Part shown: piece by piece, positions 38,801-49,495 of the stretch
How the letters are laid out: the number at the start of each line of letters is the position of its first letter
Numbering within the stretch: the first letter of the stretch is position 1
Source of the DNA: Streptomyces aureoverticillatus
GTDB taxonomy: Bacteria > Actinomycetota > Actinomycetes > Streptomycetales > Streptomycetaceae
Direction of reading: 5' to 3'
DNA: 64,000 nt
Assembly (NCBI RefSeq): GCF_014649395.1
Contig: NZ_BMSY01000002.1
Location: 310,001 to 374,000 of the forward strand
Made by a program: the position numbers and the translations under genes
The notes under the pieces: generated by a model
Told to the model about the DNA's origin: nothing
The model's input: the letters and a program-made list of their open reading frames with translations, nothing else
Databases searched by the model: none

Positions 38801-39249
38801 GCACGGTCGAGGTGCCCGCGGGCGCCGAGCGGCTCGACGTGGCGATCGGCTCCACCGCCGACAGCGCCGCCGACCTGGACCTGACGGTCCTCAAGGACGG
38901 CGTGCCGGTGGGCAGTTCGGCGGACGGCGACTCCGAGGAGTCGGTGCGCCTCAACAAGCCGGCCGCGGGCAAGTACACCATCGAGGTCGCGGGCTACTCC
39001 ATCCCGTCGGGCTCGACCGCGTACAACTACCGTGACGTGTTCTTCGCCGCCTCGCTCGGCAAGATCAAGGTCGACGAGACGAAGGTCGTCAAGCTCGCCC
39101 ACGGTGCCTCCGCCGAGGTCTCGGCCGAGGTCGTCGCGGACGCTCCCACCGCCGACGGGCGGGTGCTGTTCGGCGAGGTGAACCTCCTGAACGCGCGCGG
39201 GTCCGTCGCGGGCACGGGCAGCGTGACGGTGGAGAAGGTCACTCCGTAA
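35896..39249 (+). CDS. Large secreted subtilisin-like S8 peptidase
   Basis: A 1117-residue preproenzyme. A signal peptide with an Arg-rich start ends near AFAADTPSP (about residue 53), followed by an inhibitor-like propeptide. The S8 domain triad is Asp225 in GVLDSGVDLGHP, His405 in EHGTHVAG and Ser601 in GTSMSSP. The Asp-His gap is unusually long, with a Gly/Asp-rich insert of about 130 residues. The C-terminal 450 residues are beta-rich accessory domains (PPC-like AGKYTIEVAGYS). The ATG at 35896 has CAGGG six bases upstream; an ATG two codons earlier is possible. A strong hairpin follows. It stands alone, opposite the M28 peptidase gene, both secreted. Confidence 0.94.
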   Translation: MTLDPRRAPISGARPDDRARRPLGARRAARLATAIGVAAALSAAAPLPLAFAADTPSPVPSADAPKAPKDTAAKLGPADAELLADAKADGDKTVTMMVATAPGATEQVAEELDAVKGGSVGRTYDKLGYVRAAVPTARADAAIKAASKLPSVHAIDLRHEIKLDDPRPGGAKSATSAQGRAAYPAPDKNTPAKNPYNPSFETGAVEFVKKNPKADGRGITIGVLDSGVDLGHPALQKTTTGERKITDWVTATDPIVDADGTWRRMTNPVSGPTFTWDGDTWKAPAGSYQVNRFREAATTGGDAKGDLNRDGDTTDSWGVLYDPAAGTVRVDLNDNKDFADDKVMKPYGDKHQVGYFGKDDPATDVAERVPFVVEIRKDVPTDPYGGDWVGKKADFVNIGLIESEHGTHVAGITAANKLFGGKMNGAAPGAKLVSSRACTWTGGCTNVALTEGMIDLVTKRGVDIVNMSIGGLPALNDGNNARAELYKRLIDTYGVQLVISAGNSGPGANTVGDPGLADHVISVGAAISKETWAANYGSEVTKKYGMFPFSSRGPREDGGFQPLVTAPGSAINTTQTWLPGGPAAEAGYQLPAGYSMLQGTSMSSPQAAGASALLLSAAKQKRLELSPAKLRTALTSTAHTIPGVQAYEQGTGLIDVVDAWDAIKGGAKAHEYTVKAPVDTALEQELKKPGTGLYDREGGLKAGQKKTYDVKITRTTGPTRPVLHKLGFANNHGGTFRLVGDDDVFLPLNKAVTVKVQAKPKAAGLSSARLTVNDRRTRGIDHQIMTTVVVAKDLAKPSFTFEASGSVQRNSTKSYFVTVPKGAKTLEVALGGLKDKSQTRFISIHPYGVPAESTSSLVCYPNFPNPDNTCRPDLRSYANPTPGVWEIEVESRRTSPLLDNPYKLDVAALGVSFDPATQKVAEAKSGQAAPVTWKATNHYAAVDGKLKGGTLGSAATTRPTIKQGETHTSTVEVPAGAERLDVAIGSTADSAADLDLTVLKDGVPVGSSADGDSEESVRLNKPAAGKYTIEVAGYSIPSGSTAYNYRDVFFAASLGKIKVDETKVVKLAHGASAEVSAEVVADAPTADGRVLFGEVNLLNARGSVAGTGSVTVEKVTP

Positions 39250-39263
39250 CGCTGACAGCATGA

Positions 39264-39299
39264 GAACGGGGGCGGGCACTCAAGTGCCCGCCCCCGTTC
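39264..39299. terminator. 17-bp perfect hairpin between two convergent peptidase genes
   Basis: GAACGGGGGCGGGCACT (39264-39280) pairs perfectly with AGTGCCCGCCCCCGTTC (39283-39299). It is 15 bp past the S8 stop and 18 bp from the M28 stop, so it serves both transcripts. Confidence 0.87.
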
Positions 39300-39316
39300 G
39301 GCTGTTCAGGCCGGCG

Positions 39317-40816
39317 TCAGCCCTTCAGCGACCTGAGGTCGTGCGCGTACGTACCCACCGCGTGCGCGATCACGTCGATGTTCGTCGCGAAGATCTTGCG
39401 GTCGATGTTCTTCAGCGTGTCGCCCGCGGCGTGGTAGTTGGGGTCGTACGGCTGGCCGGCCTTGCCGCCCGCCTTCGCCGCCTGCTCCTCGGTCTTCAGG
39501 CCCTCGGCGCCGGTGAAGGTGCCGCCCGCCGGGATGCCGTTGGCGATGAACGCGCCGTAGTCGGAGCGGCCGTCGAAGTCGGTGCCCCAGTGCGGGACCT
39601 TCTTCTTGTCGAGGAAGCCGTTGATCAGGCCCTCGATCTGCGCGGAGCCCTCCGGACCCGGGCCCGAGCCGGTGTTGTCGGAGTTGTCGCCGTCGTAGAC
39701 CAGCTCCGCCCCGTTCGGCGAGCCGATCATGTCGAAGTTCAGGTACAGCTTGATGTTCTTCTTCTGCTGCGCCGACAGCGACTTGACGTAGTGGTCCGAG
39801 CCGAGCAGGCCCAGCTCCTCGGCCGACCACCAGGCGAAGCGGACCTTGTTGGTCAGCTTCTTGCCGCCCTTGGTCTCCTTGGCGAGCTTCTCGGCGACCT
39901 CGATCAGACCGGCCGAGCCGGAGCCGTTGTCGTTGATGCCGGGGCCCTCGTGCACGGAGTCGAGGTGCGCGCCGAGCGCCACGACACGGTCGGCGCGGCC
40001 GCCGCGGGTCTCGGCGACGACGTTGCGGGTCTTGTGCGGGACGGCCTTGGTGGCGACGTCCACGGAGACCTTGACCTCGCCCTTGCCGACCTGCTCGGCC
40101 AGCTTCTCGCCCTCGGCCTTGGTGATGCCGACGGCGGGGATGTGCGCGTTCTCCGGGACCTCCAGGTTGCCCTTGACGGGCTGGTCGCCGGAGTGGTTGT
40201 AGAGGACGAGGCCGACGGCGCCGGCCTTGGCCGCGGCGGCCTCCTTCTCGGCGAAGGTGCAGGCGCCGCGCTTCACCAGGGCGATCTTGCCGGTGAAGGT
40301 GTCGGACGTGTAGTCGTCGGCCTCGCAGCCCGGGGTGTCGTCGACGCGGGCGGCGGCGACCGGGGCCTGGATGCCGCCCTCGGGCGTGGACTTGCTGAAG
40401 TCGAACGCCACGGCGTTCAGCTTGCGCGCCTCGGGCGACAGAACGCTCGCGCCCTCGCGCACGGTCTGCGACTCGTAGAACGTGAAGTTCTGGTACGAGA
40501 CCTTGTACCCGGCCTTCTTCAGCCGGTCGTGGACGTACTTCGCGGAGGCGTCGTAGCCCTTGGTGCCCGCGGCGCGGTTGCCGCCGTTGGCGTCGGCTAT
40601 CTGCTGGAACTTCTCCAGGTGGCGGTGGGCGCTCTTGCCGGTGGACTTCTTCACCAGCTTCTTGGCCAGCTTCTGCGCCTTCTCGGCCTGGCTCGGGTGC
40701 TGCTTGGCGGGCCGGGCGTCCTGGGCGCCGGCGGGGGCCGCGGCGGCGAACAGGACGGGGGCGGCGACGGCCGCGCTGAGCAGGGCGGCCGTGGTCCGGC
40801 TGCGGGGTGCGCGCAC
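39317..40816 (-). CDS. Secreted M28 zinc aminopeptidase with PA domain
   Basis: A 499-residue exported peptidase. The signal peptide ends near APAGAQDARP (about residue 34), then a basic Lys-rich linker. A PA insert domain (about 150-250, IALVKRGACTFAEKEAAAAKAGAVG) splits the M28 fold. Zinc ligands and catalytic residues are visible: AHLDSV, GINDNGSGSA, WSAEELGLLGSDHY, NFDMIG and NYHAAGDT. It is the streptomycete (S. griseus) aminopeptidase type, releasing N-terminal amino acids outside the cell. The GTG at 40816 has AAGGA nearby. Five residues of Ser/Leu/Lys end the protein. Confidence 0.95.
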   Translation of the reverse strand: MRAPRSRTTAALLSAAVAAPVLFAAAAPAGAQDARPAKQHPSQAEKAQKLAKKLVKKSTGKSAHRHLEKFQQIADANGGNRAAGTKGYDASAKYVHDRLKKAGYKVSYQNFTFYESQTVREGASVLSPEARKLNAVAFDFSKSTPEGGIQAPVAAARVDDTPGCEADDYTSDTFTGKIALVKRGACTFAEKEAAAAKAGAVGLVLYNHSGDQPVKGNLEVPENAHIPAVGITKAEGEKLAEQVGKGEVKVSVDVATKAVPHKTRNVVAETRGGRADRVVALGAHLDSVHEGPGINDNGSGSAGLIEVAEKLAKETKGGKKLTNKVRFAWWSAEELGLLGSDHYVKSLSAQQKKNIKLYLNFDMIGSPNGAELVYDGDNSDNTGSGPGPEGSAQIEGLINGFLDKKKVPHWGTDFDGRSDYGAFIANGIPAGGTFTGAEGLKTEEQAAKAGGKAGQPYDPNYHAAGDTLKNIDRKIFATNIDVIAHAVGTYAHDLRSLKG

Positions 40817-41063
40817 GGAGGTCCTTCCTCGGGTGGTCGGTGAGGTGCGCCGGTGATCTCCGTGGTCGGGCACGGGGCGGGTACGTGGTCGCGTACATGC
40901 CCCGCACTTCGATGATCACCGGCGCGCGGTGGAAGGAACGTAGCCCGGCGAAACCGCAGTTCAGAAGGTTCGCCGGGGGTCGCAACCGCGCCTTCACGCA
41001 CTTGTCACCGGAACTCAGTACTCCGCCTTTGACCGGAAGGTTGTGCTCCGCTGCCGCCCGGCC

Positions 41064-43768
<2,705 letters not shown>

Positions 43769-43977
43769 GGCCCGGGTTCTGGACGAGGCCCGGCCCCCCC
43801 CGAGGCCGGGGTTCCGAAGAAGGCCCGGCCCCGTGAGGCCCGGGCCCTGTCTCCCCGAAACCTCCAGGTCGCGGGGGATCGTTTCATCAGCCACGGATGA
43901 GTGAAACGGCGCATGTGTCCCGGGCGTGTCCGGGCAGTACTGGGGTGCATCAACCGCACCACACACAAGGGAAGTTC

Positions 43978-44175
43978 ATGCGCCGTATCGCTGCCCTGGC
44001 CACCATGGCCGTCGGAACCCTCACACTCGCCGGTGCGCTGGCCGCCCCGGCGAGTGCCGTACCGGACCCCGTAGCCACCGTCGACTGTGCGGTCACCGAG
44101 GTCACGGGGCTCGTCGACCCCGCCAACCTCGGCGTACCGGCCGAGATCCCGGCGACAGGTTGCCTGGCCCCCTGA
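43978..44175 (+). CDS. Small secreted protein of unknown function
   Basis: A 65-residue protein with a clear signal peptide, RRIAALATMAVGTLTLAGAL, cleaved after APASA (about residue 27). The predicted mature part is about 38 residues with two cysteines (VDCAVTEV and TGCLAP) that could form a disulfide. AAGGGAAG precedes the ATG at 43978. It is not a chaplin or SapB and matches no family I know. It stands alone between asd and a hairpin. Confidence 0.75.
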   Translation: MRRIAALATMAVGTLTLAGALAAPASAVPDPVATVDCAVTEVTGLVDPANLGVPAEIPATGCLAP

Positions 44176-44204
44176 GCTGACGATCTCAGGCCCGGGACAC
44201 CACC

Positions 44205-44241
44205 GCGCCCGTACGGATCCCGACCAGGTCCGTGCGGGCGC
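44205..44241. terminator. Imperfect hairpin between the small secreted gene and the MFS gene
   Basis: GCGCCCGTACGGAT at 44205 pairs, with one mismatch region, with GTCCGTGCGGGCGC ending at 44241. It lies between two convergent stops. Confidence 0.5.
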
Positions 44242-44250
44242 GGAGCCGTG

Positions 44251-45450
44251 TCACGGCCGGGGCGACTCGTCGCGCGGGCGCCCCGCCGACACCACCACCC
44301 CCAGCGCGAGCACCGCGAGCCCGCCGCCCACCCACAGCACGTCGGTCACCCCGACGCTGTCGGCGACCCGGCCCCCGGCCAGCGCGCCCACCGCGATGGC
44401 CACGTTGAACACCCCGGCGAACAGCGCGGACGCCGCCTCCCGGGCGCGCGGCGCGGCCGCCATCACCCAGTTCTGCGAGGACACCGAGACGCCGCCGTAG
44501 GCGAGCCCCCAGGCGATCAGGAGCACGACGGTCGCGGCGAGCGAGCCCCCGGCCGGTCCCATCAGGAGCACCAGGCCCCCGAGGGCCGCCGAGATCACGA
44601 GGAGCGCCCGGCGGGGGTCGCGGGCCGCGAGCGAGCCGCCCAGGAAGTTCCCGGCGACCCCGGCGACGCCGTAGGCGAGCAGCAGCCCGCTGACGAGCCC
44701 CGCCCCCAGGTCCGGCACCCGCTCCAGGACGGGCCGCACATAGGTGTACGCGGTGAAGTGCCCCACCACGAGCAGCGCCACGGCGATCAGGCCGACCCGC
44801 AGCCGGGGCAGCCGCAGCAGCTCCGGGAAGACGCCGAGCCGCACCGGCTCGGCGGCGGGGAGCGGGGGCAGCACGGCGGCGAGCAGCGCGGCGACGGCGA
44901 GGCCGAGCGCGGCGACGGCGCCGAACGCCCAGCGCCAGCCCGCGAGTTCACCGAGGAAGGTGCCCGCGGGCACGCCGAGCACCGATGCCACGGCTATCCC
45001 GCTGAAGATCACGGCGGTGGCGCGCCCGACGGACTCGGTACGGACGAGACGTACCGCCAAGGACGCCGCGACGGCCCAGACGCCGCCGATGCACAGCCCG
45101 ACGACGATCCGCGCGCCGAGCAGCACCGCGAAGGACGGCGCGAGCGCCGAGACCAGGTTGGCGGCGCCGAGCAGCAGCATGAGCCCGCACAGCACGGCGC
45201 GCCGGTCCGCGCGGCGCACGGCGACGGGCAGCAGCAGCGCGGCGACGGCCGCGACGAGGCCGGGCACGGTGACGGTGAGCCCGGCGGTGCCGTCGGAGAC
45301 GCGCAGCCCCGAGGCGAGGGAGGTGAGCAGTCCCACGGGCAGCATCTCCGTGGTGACGACGGAGAAGGTGGCGGCCGCGACGGCGAGGACGGACAGCGGC
45401 AGGGTCCGTCGTCCGGTGGGGGCGGGCGCGGTTGTGGTCACGGTTTCCAT
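44251..45450 (-). CDS. MFS drug-efflux-type transporter
   Basis: A 399-residue, 12-helix major facilitator of the DHA1 group (Cmx/CmlR and YdhP-like). It has the signature VLLGARIVVGLCIGGVWAVAASLAVRLV and the C motif-like SGIAVASVLGVPAGTFLGELAGWR in helix 5. The ATG at 45450 was chosen over an upstream GTG because GGAGG sits directly before it. It is divergent from a LysR gene across 102 bp, the classic arrangement for regulator-controlled efflux. The exported compound is unknown. Confidence 0.9.
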   Translation of the reverse strand: METVTTTAPAPTGRRTLPLSVLAVAAATFSVVTTEMLPVGLLTSLASGLRVSDGTAGLTVTVPGLVAAVAALLLPVAVRRADRRAVLCGLMLLLGAANLVSALAPSFAVLLGARIVVGLCIGGVWAVAASLAVRLVRTESVGRATAVIFSGIAVASVLGVPAGTFLGELAGWRWAFGAVAALGLAVAALLAAVLPPLPAAEPVRLGVFPELLRLPRLRVGLIAVALLVVGHFTAYTYVRPVLERVPDLGAGLVSGLLLAYGVAGVAGNFLGGSLAARDPRRALLVISAALGGLVLLMGPAGGSLAATVVLLIAWGLAYGGVSVSSQNWVMAAAPRAREAASALFAGVFNVAIAVGALAGGRVADSVGVTDVLWVGGGLAVLALGVVVSAGRPRDESPRP

Positions 45451-45497
45451 GGCCTCCACACAACGCCCGAGCGGTCACCGGGAACAACGGCGGAATC

Positions 45498-45513
45498 CTC
45501 ATCCTTGAATGAG
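45498..45513. promoter_or_regulatory. Candidate LysR operator between the MFS and LysR genes
   Basis: CTCAT (45498-45502) and ATGAG (45509-45513) form a 16-bp interrupted palindrome in the divergent gap, consistent with the T-N11-A LysR-type half-site pattern. Position supports control of both genes. Confidence 0.45.
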
Positions 45514-45552
45514 CGTGGCTAATGGATCGACGGGTTCCGGGGGCGTACGGGC

Positions 45553-46449
45553 ATGAGCGGTGTCGAGATACGGGAACTGGAGTGCTTCCTCGTCCTGGCG
45601 GAGGAGTTGCACTTCGGCCGGGCGGGCGAGCGCCTGTACGTCTCGCAGAGCCGGGTGAGCCAGCTCCTGGCCGCCCTGGAGCAGCGGGTCGGCGCCCGCC
45701 TTGTGGAGCGTACGAGCCGACGGGTGCGGCTGACCCCGCTGGGTGAGCGATTTCGCGCCGAACTGTCGCCTGCCTACGCGGAGTTGGCGGGGGTGGTGGA
45801 GCGGGCGCGGGAGTCGGCGCGCGGGGTGGCGGGCCGGATCAGGATCGGCTTCCAGGGGACGGCGGACGCGCGCCTGATGGCGGCGATCACGGCGTTCCAG
45901 AAGCGGCACCCCGGCTGTGTCGCGGAGATCGCGGAGGTGCCGTTCGCGGACCCGTTCGGGCCGGTGCGGCACGGGGAGGTGGACGCGGCGATCGTGCTGC
46001 TTCCGGTGGCGGAACCGGACCTGGTCCTCGGTCCGCTCTTCTCCCGGCAACAGCAGACGGTGGCGGTGTCCGTGCGGCACCCCTTCGCGTCCCGTACGTC
46101 CCTCGCCGCCGCCGAGCTGACGGACACGCCGCTGATCGCGGCGGCGGCCCCGGCCCCGGCGTACTGGCGCGAGGCGCACGCCCCCTCGCCCGTGCCCGCG
46201 CCCGCCGTGCGCACGCTCCAGGAGGGGCTGACCCTGGTGGCGGCGGACCGCGGCGCGATGCTGCTGTGCCGGCCGACGGCGGAGTACCACGGCCGGCAGG
46301 ACGTCGTGTTCGTCCCCGTGGAGGGGCTGCCGGACTCGGTGCTCGGGATGGTGTGGCACCGGGACGGCGAGACGGAGCGGGTGCGGGCGTTCGCGCGGGC
46401 GGTGGCGGAGGCGGGGGCGGCCGACGTCGTGGAGGCGCCGGCCGCCTGA
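45553..46449 (+). CDS. LysR-family transcriptional regulator (MFS neighbour)
   Basis: A 298-residue LysR regulator. The winged helix-turn-helix is at about 6-65 (CFLVLAEELHFGRAGERLYVSQSRVSQLLAALEQRVGARL). The periplasmic-binding-like effector domain covers about 90-295 (GRIRIGFQGTADARL, VDAAIVLLPVAEPDL). It likely activates or represses the divergent MFS gene in response to a small ligand. It converges on the DUF1203 gene with only 3 bp between the stop codons. Confidence 0.92.
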   Translation: MSGVEIRELECFLVLAEELHFGRAGERLYVSQSRVSQLLAALEQRVGARLVERTSRRVRLTPLGERFRAELSPAYAELAGVVERARESARGVAGRIRIGFQGTADARLMAAITAFQKRHPGCVAEIAEVPFADPFGPVRHGEVDAAIVLLPVAEPDLVLGPLFSRQQQTVAVSVRHPFASRTSLAAAELTDTPLIAAAAPAPAYWREAHAPSPVPAPAVRTLQEGLTLVAADRGAMLLCRPTAEYHGRQDVVFVPVEGLPDSVLGMVWHRDGETERVRAFARAVAEAGAADVVEAPAA

Positions 46450-46452
46450 GGT

Positions 46453-46965
46453 TCACTCCGGGCGGCGCACCTCGAAGTGGAAGCAGCCGTACTCCACCGC
46501 TCGGACGTGCACGAGGGCGACCTCCGGGTCGGCGAACGCCTCGGCGAAGGCCGCGTCGAAGCCCGCCGTGGTGTCCTCGGGGATCTCCAGGAGCCGGCCG
46601 CCGACGATGCGCCCGTCGGCGCTGTAGCGGCGGAACGTGCGCAGCGCGCCCGCCCTGACGAACGGGTACTCCGCCCGCGTCTCCCCGGCCTCCGGCCCCT
46701 CGCACGGGTCCGCGTGGATGAACACCGGCCCCTGCTCGTCGTACGCCCCCGGCTCGGCGCCGGTCTCCGCCGCCCAGCGGCGGAGGGGCGCGTACGAGAC
46801 CAGGGCGACACGGTCGCCCTGGCGGGCGGGACGGAGGCAGCAGCGCAGCGGGTCGCCGCCCTCCGGCTCTGTGTACGGCACGCAGGGGCGGCCCGCGTCG
46901 TCGGTGTCACGGAGCTGCTTGAGGGTGTCGGGGTCGATGGCGCGTGGTGTGAATGCGGTGCTCAT
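46453..46965 (-). CDS. DUF1203 family protein
   Basis: A 170-residue soluble protein of the DUF1203 family, whose function is unknown. It has the family's ordered motifs: PCVPYTEPEGGDPLRCCLRPARQGDRVALVSY, GPVFIHADPCEGP, and RTFRRYSADGRIVGGRLLE (shown here in overlapping parts). Three cysteines and the HADPC motif could bind metal. The start is the ATG at 46965. It lies head-on to the LysR gene and behind a palindromic repeat. Confidence 0.85.
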   Translation of the reverse strand: MSTAFTPRAIDPDTLKQLRDTDDAGRPCVPYTEPEGGDPLRCCLRPARQGDRVALVSYAPLRRWAAETGAEPGAYDEQGPVFIHADPCEGPEAGETRAEYPFVRAGALRTFRRYSADGRIVGGRLLEIPEDTTAGFDAAFAEAFADPEVALVHVRAVEYGCFHFEVRRPE

Positions 46966-47029
46966 GGGGCCAGGTTCGCGCGTGCGCGACCGTTCCGGCT
47001 GGCGGTTTCCGGACGTGGACTTCTCCCCG

Positions 47030-47258
47030 ACCGCGCCCCTTCCCGCTGCATCCATTGGCGGCTCCGCCGCGGGCAGGGGGCTCCGCCCCCTGGACCCCCG
47101 ATCGGCCTGAACGGCCTCGTCCTCAAACGCCGGACGGGCTAGAACTCACCGGCACAATTTCAGCCCCTCCGGCGATTGAGGAGCGGGGGTCTGGGGGCAG
47201 AGCCCCCAGTTTCGGGAAGGGGCGGGGTTGGGGAAAGCCCCGCAGGGCCTACACCCCC
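47030..47258. repeat. Dispersed palindromic repeat, copy 5
   Basis: A full two-armed copy between the DUF1203 gene and the monooxygenase stop. Its core around 47118-47200, with GCTAGAACTCACCGGCACAA, is the reverse complement of copy 1's core near 10280-10352, so copies occur in both orientations. It includes CCCGCTGCATCC-type terminal arms. Confidence 0.85.
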
Positions 47259-48559
47259 CACGACCCCCTCCCGTTCAGCTCCGCCACATCCGTCCCCGTG
47301 GTCCACCGATACGCCGCGTCCAGTTCCGCCAGCTCCTCCTGGGTGAGCACGTCCTCGACGCGGTCGAAGCCGTCGGGGGCCCGCTCTGCGACGGCTTGGA
47401 GGAGGCGGTCGGCGGGCATGCGGCGGTTGGCGAGGACCAGGGCGGACGTTGCTTCGCGGCGGATCTCCTCGTATGCCCGCAAGCCGGCCTCCCGGTCGGG
47501 ATCGTGGACGGCGAGGCAGCGGGCGAGCACCCGTGCGTCGAGGACGGCCTGGGAGCCGCCGTTGGAGCCGACGGGGTACATGGGGTGGGCGGCGTCGCCG
47601 AGGAGGGTGACGGGGCCGCGGCCCCACCAGGGCAGCGGCTCCCGGTCGACCATGGGGTACTCCAGGATCCGCCGGGTCGCGGCGAACAGCGCGGGCACGT
47701 CGAGGTCCCCGATGCGCCACCCGGCGAAGTGCGGAAGGACGTCGGACAGGCGCCCGGTGCGGTTCCAGTCCGCCGCACCGGACATCGCCCCGTGCTCGAC
47801 CGGAAACCGCACCTCCGCCACCCAGTTGAGCAGCGCACGGCCACGCTGCTCGGCCTCGTTCGAGATCGGGTAGACGACGAGCTTGGCGTGCGCGTTGCTG
47901 CCGGCGATGGCGACGGTGCGGCCGCCGAGCACGGGATGCCACTCGGTGACGCCCCGCCACATCCGGATGCCGTTCCACAGCGGCGGCCCCTCCCCCGGAT
48001 GCAGTTGGGCACGCACCGTCGAGTAGAGACCGTCGGCCCCGACCAGCGCCCGCACCCGCACGGTGTGCTCACGCCCGCGCGCCAGGTCCCGCAGGATCAC
48101 CGGAAGGACCTGCCCCTCCGCCTCGGCACACCGCACGAACGCGGTGCCGGTGACGACGGCCCGCTCGCCGAGGCGTTCGCGCACCGCGTCCAGGAGCAGC
48201 CGCTGCAGGGCACCGCGGTGGAGGGAGTACTGCGGCCAGTGGTAGCCGAGCGCGAGCCCGCGCGGCTCGCCCCAGATGCGGTTGCCGTGCCGGTCGTAGT
48301 GGACCATCTCGGCGGTCGGCACGGCGGTCGCGGCGAGCTGCTCGCCGAGGCCCAGCTCGGTCAGCTCCCGTACGGCGTGCGGCAGCAGGTTGATGCCGAC
48401 GCCCACCGGCCGCAGTACCTGGACCGGCTCGACGATCCGCACGCCGATCCCCATGGCGTGCAGGCTCAGCGCCGCCGAGAGCCCGCCGATGCCCGCACCC
48501 GCGATCAGTACGTCTGTGTTTGTCGCGTGCGGCGCGTACTTCGCGTGCATGGCGTTCAC
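47249..48559 (-). CDS. Flavin-dependent aromatic monooxygenase, PHBH-type
   Basis: A 436-residue class A flavoprotein hydroxylase. The Rossmann motif IAGAGIGGLSAAL is at about 18-30 and the GD motif GDAAHPMYPVGSNGGSQAVLDA at about 320. These bind FAD and NAD(P)H and hydroxylate a phenolic or other aromatic ring. The GTG at 48559 overlaps the ABC ATPase stop as GTGA; an ATG at 48550 is an alternative. It is the last gene of a five-gene unit with an importer, which suggests oxidation of the imported compound. The substrate is unknown. A repeat abuts its stop. Confidence 0.9.
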   Translation of the reverse strand: MNAMHAKYAPHATNTDVLIAGAGIGGLSAALSLHAMGIGVRIVEPVQVLRPVGVGINLLPHAVRELTELGLGEQLAATAVPTAEMVHYDRHGNRIWGEPRGLALGYHWPQYSLHRGALQRLLLDAVRERLGERAVVTGTAFVRCAEAEGQVLPVILRDLARGREHTVRVRALVGADGLYSTVRAQLHPGEGPPLWNGIRMWRGVTEWHPVLGGRTVAIAGSNAHAKLVVYPISNEAEQRGRALLNWVAEVRFPVEHGAMSGAADWNRTGRLSDVLPHFAGWRIGDLDVPALFAATRRILEYPMVDREPLPWWGRGPVTLLGDAAHPMYPVGSNGGSQAVLDARVLARCLAVHDPDREAGLRAYEEIRREATSALVLANRRMPADRLLQAVAERAPDGFDRVEDVLTQEELAELDAAYRWTTGTDVAELNGRGSWGV

Positions 48560-49338
48560 GGCCGCCGCACCGCCCGCCCGACCTCGGCGCGCAGCTTCAC
48601 GAACTCCGGCAGGCCGCGCGTGACGATCTGGTCGCGCGGCGCGGGCAGTTCGACGCGCAGTTCGCTGTGTACGCGGCCGGGGGCGCCGGTCAGGACGACG
48701 ACGCGGTCACCGACGTACACACTCTCGTCGATGTCGTGGGTGACGAGGAGAATGGTCATCCCGCCGCCTCCGTCATCGGCGCGCCCGCCCGGGTCGGTGC
48801 CCCCGCGCACCGACAGGAGCAGATCCTCCAGGTCCTCCCGCGTCTGCGCGTCCACCGAGCCGAACGGCTCGTCCATCAGGAGCAGCGCGGGCCGGTAGGC
48901 GAGCGCGCGGGCGAGGGCGACGCGCTGCTGCATGCCGCCGGACAGCTGCCACGGATACTTCCCCGCGGTCCCGTCGAGGCCGACCTGCGCGAGCGCGGCC
49001 AGGGCCTGTGCGCGGCGCTCCGCGCGGGCGAGGCCGCGGCGGCGCAGCGGCAGGGCAACGTTGTCCCGGACGGTCAGCCACGGGAACAGCGAGCGCGTGT
49101 AGTCCTGGAAGACGACGGCGAGGTCGTCGGGCACGCCGTCGACCGGTCTGCCCCCGACCGCTATCCGGCCCTCGCTCGGCCGCTGCAGCCCCGCGACGCA
49201 CCGCAGCAGCGTGGACTTTCCGCACCCCGAAGGCCCGACGATGCTCACCAGCTCGCCGCGCGCCACGTGCAGTTCGACTCCCTCGACGGCCTGGTGTCCG
49301 TCGGCGTACCGATGACCCAGCCCCGCGATCTCCAGCAT
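48556..49338 (-). CDS. ABC importer ATP-binding protein (nitrate/sulfonate type)
   Basis: A 260-residue ATPase of the SsuB/TauB/NrtD group. Walker A is GPSGCGKST (35-43); then a Q-loop FQDYTRSLFPWLTVRDN, signature LSGGMQQRVALARAL (about 132-146), Walker B LLLMDEPFGSVD and the H-loop THDIDES. A Gly/Asp-rich insert of about 14 residues (GTDPGGRADDGGGG) lies between Walker B and the H-loop. It energises the two permeases encoded upstream and overlaps the monooxygenase start by 4 bp. A start at 49338 is consistent with the family. Confidence 0.93.
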   Translation of the reverse strand: MLEIAGLGHRYADGHQAVEGVELHVARGELVSIVGPSGCGKSTLLRCVAGLQRPSEGRIAVGGRPVDGVPDDLAVVFQDYTRSLFPWLTVRDNVALPLRRRGLARAERRAQALAALAQVGLDGTAGKYPWQLSGGMQQRVALARALAYRPALLLMDEPFGSVDAQTREDLEDLLLSVRGGTDPGGRADDGGGGMTILLVTHDIDESVYVGDRVVVLTGAPGRVHSELRVELPAPRDQIVTRGLPEFVKLRAEVGRAVRRP

Positions 49339-49495
49339 CCCCTGTTCCCCCTGTCCCCCTGCTTCCGTATTGCCCAGTTGCCCAGTTGCCCCAGTCGGCC
49401 GCTCGTCGTGCTGTCGCCAACTGCCGTACGGTCTAAGTGATGTGAGTGCCCAAAGGTCTCGCGCGTTCCCCGTGTGCTCCGTGCATCCTCTTGGT

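Noticed and set aside
35878..39279. 1133-codon open frame antisense to the S8 peptidase
   Set aside because: Shadow frame of the peptidase; highly basic and repetitive, with no recognisable domain or ribosome site.
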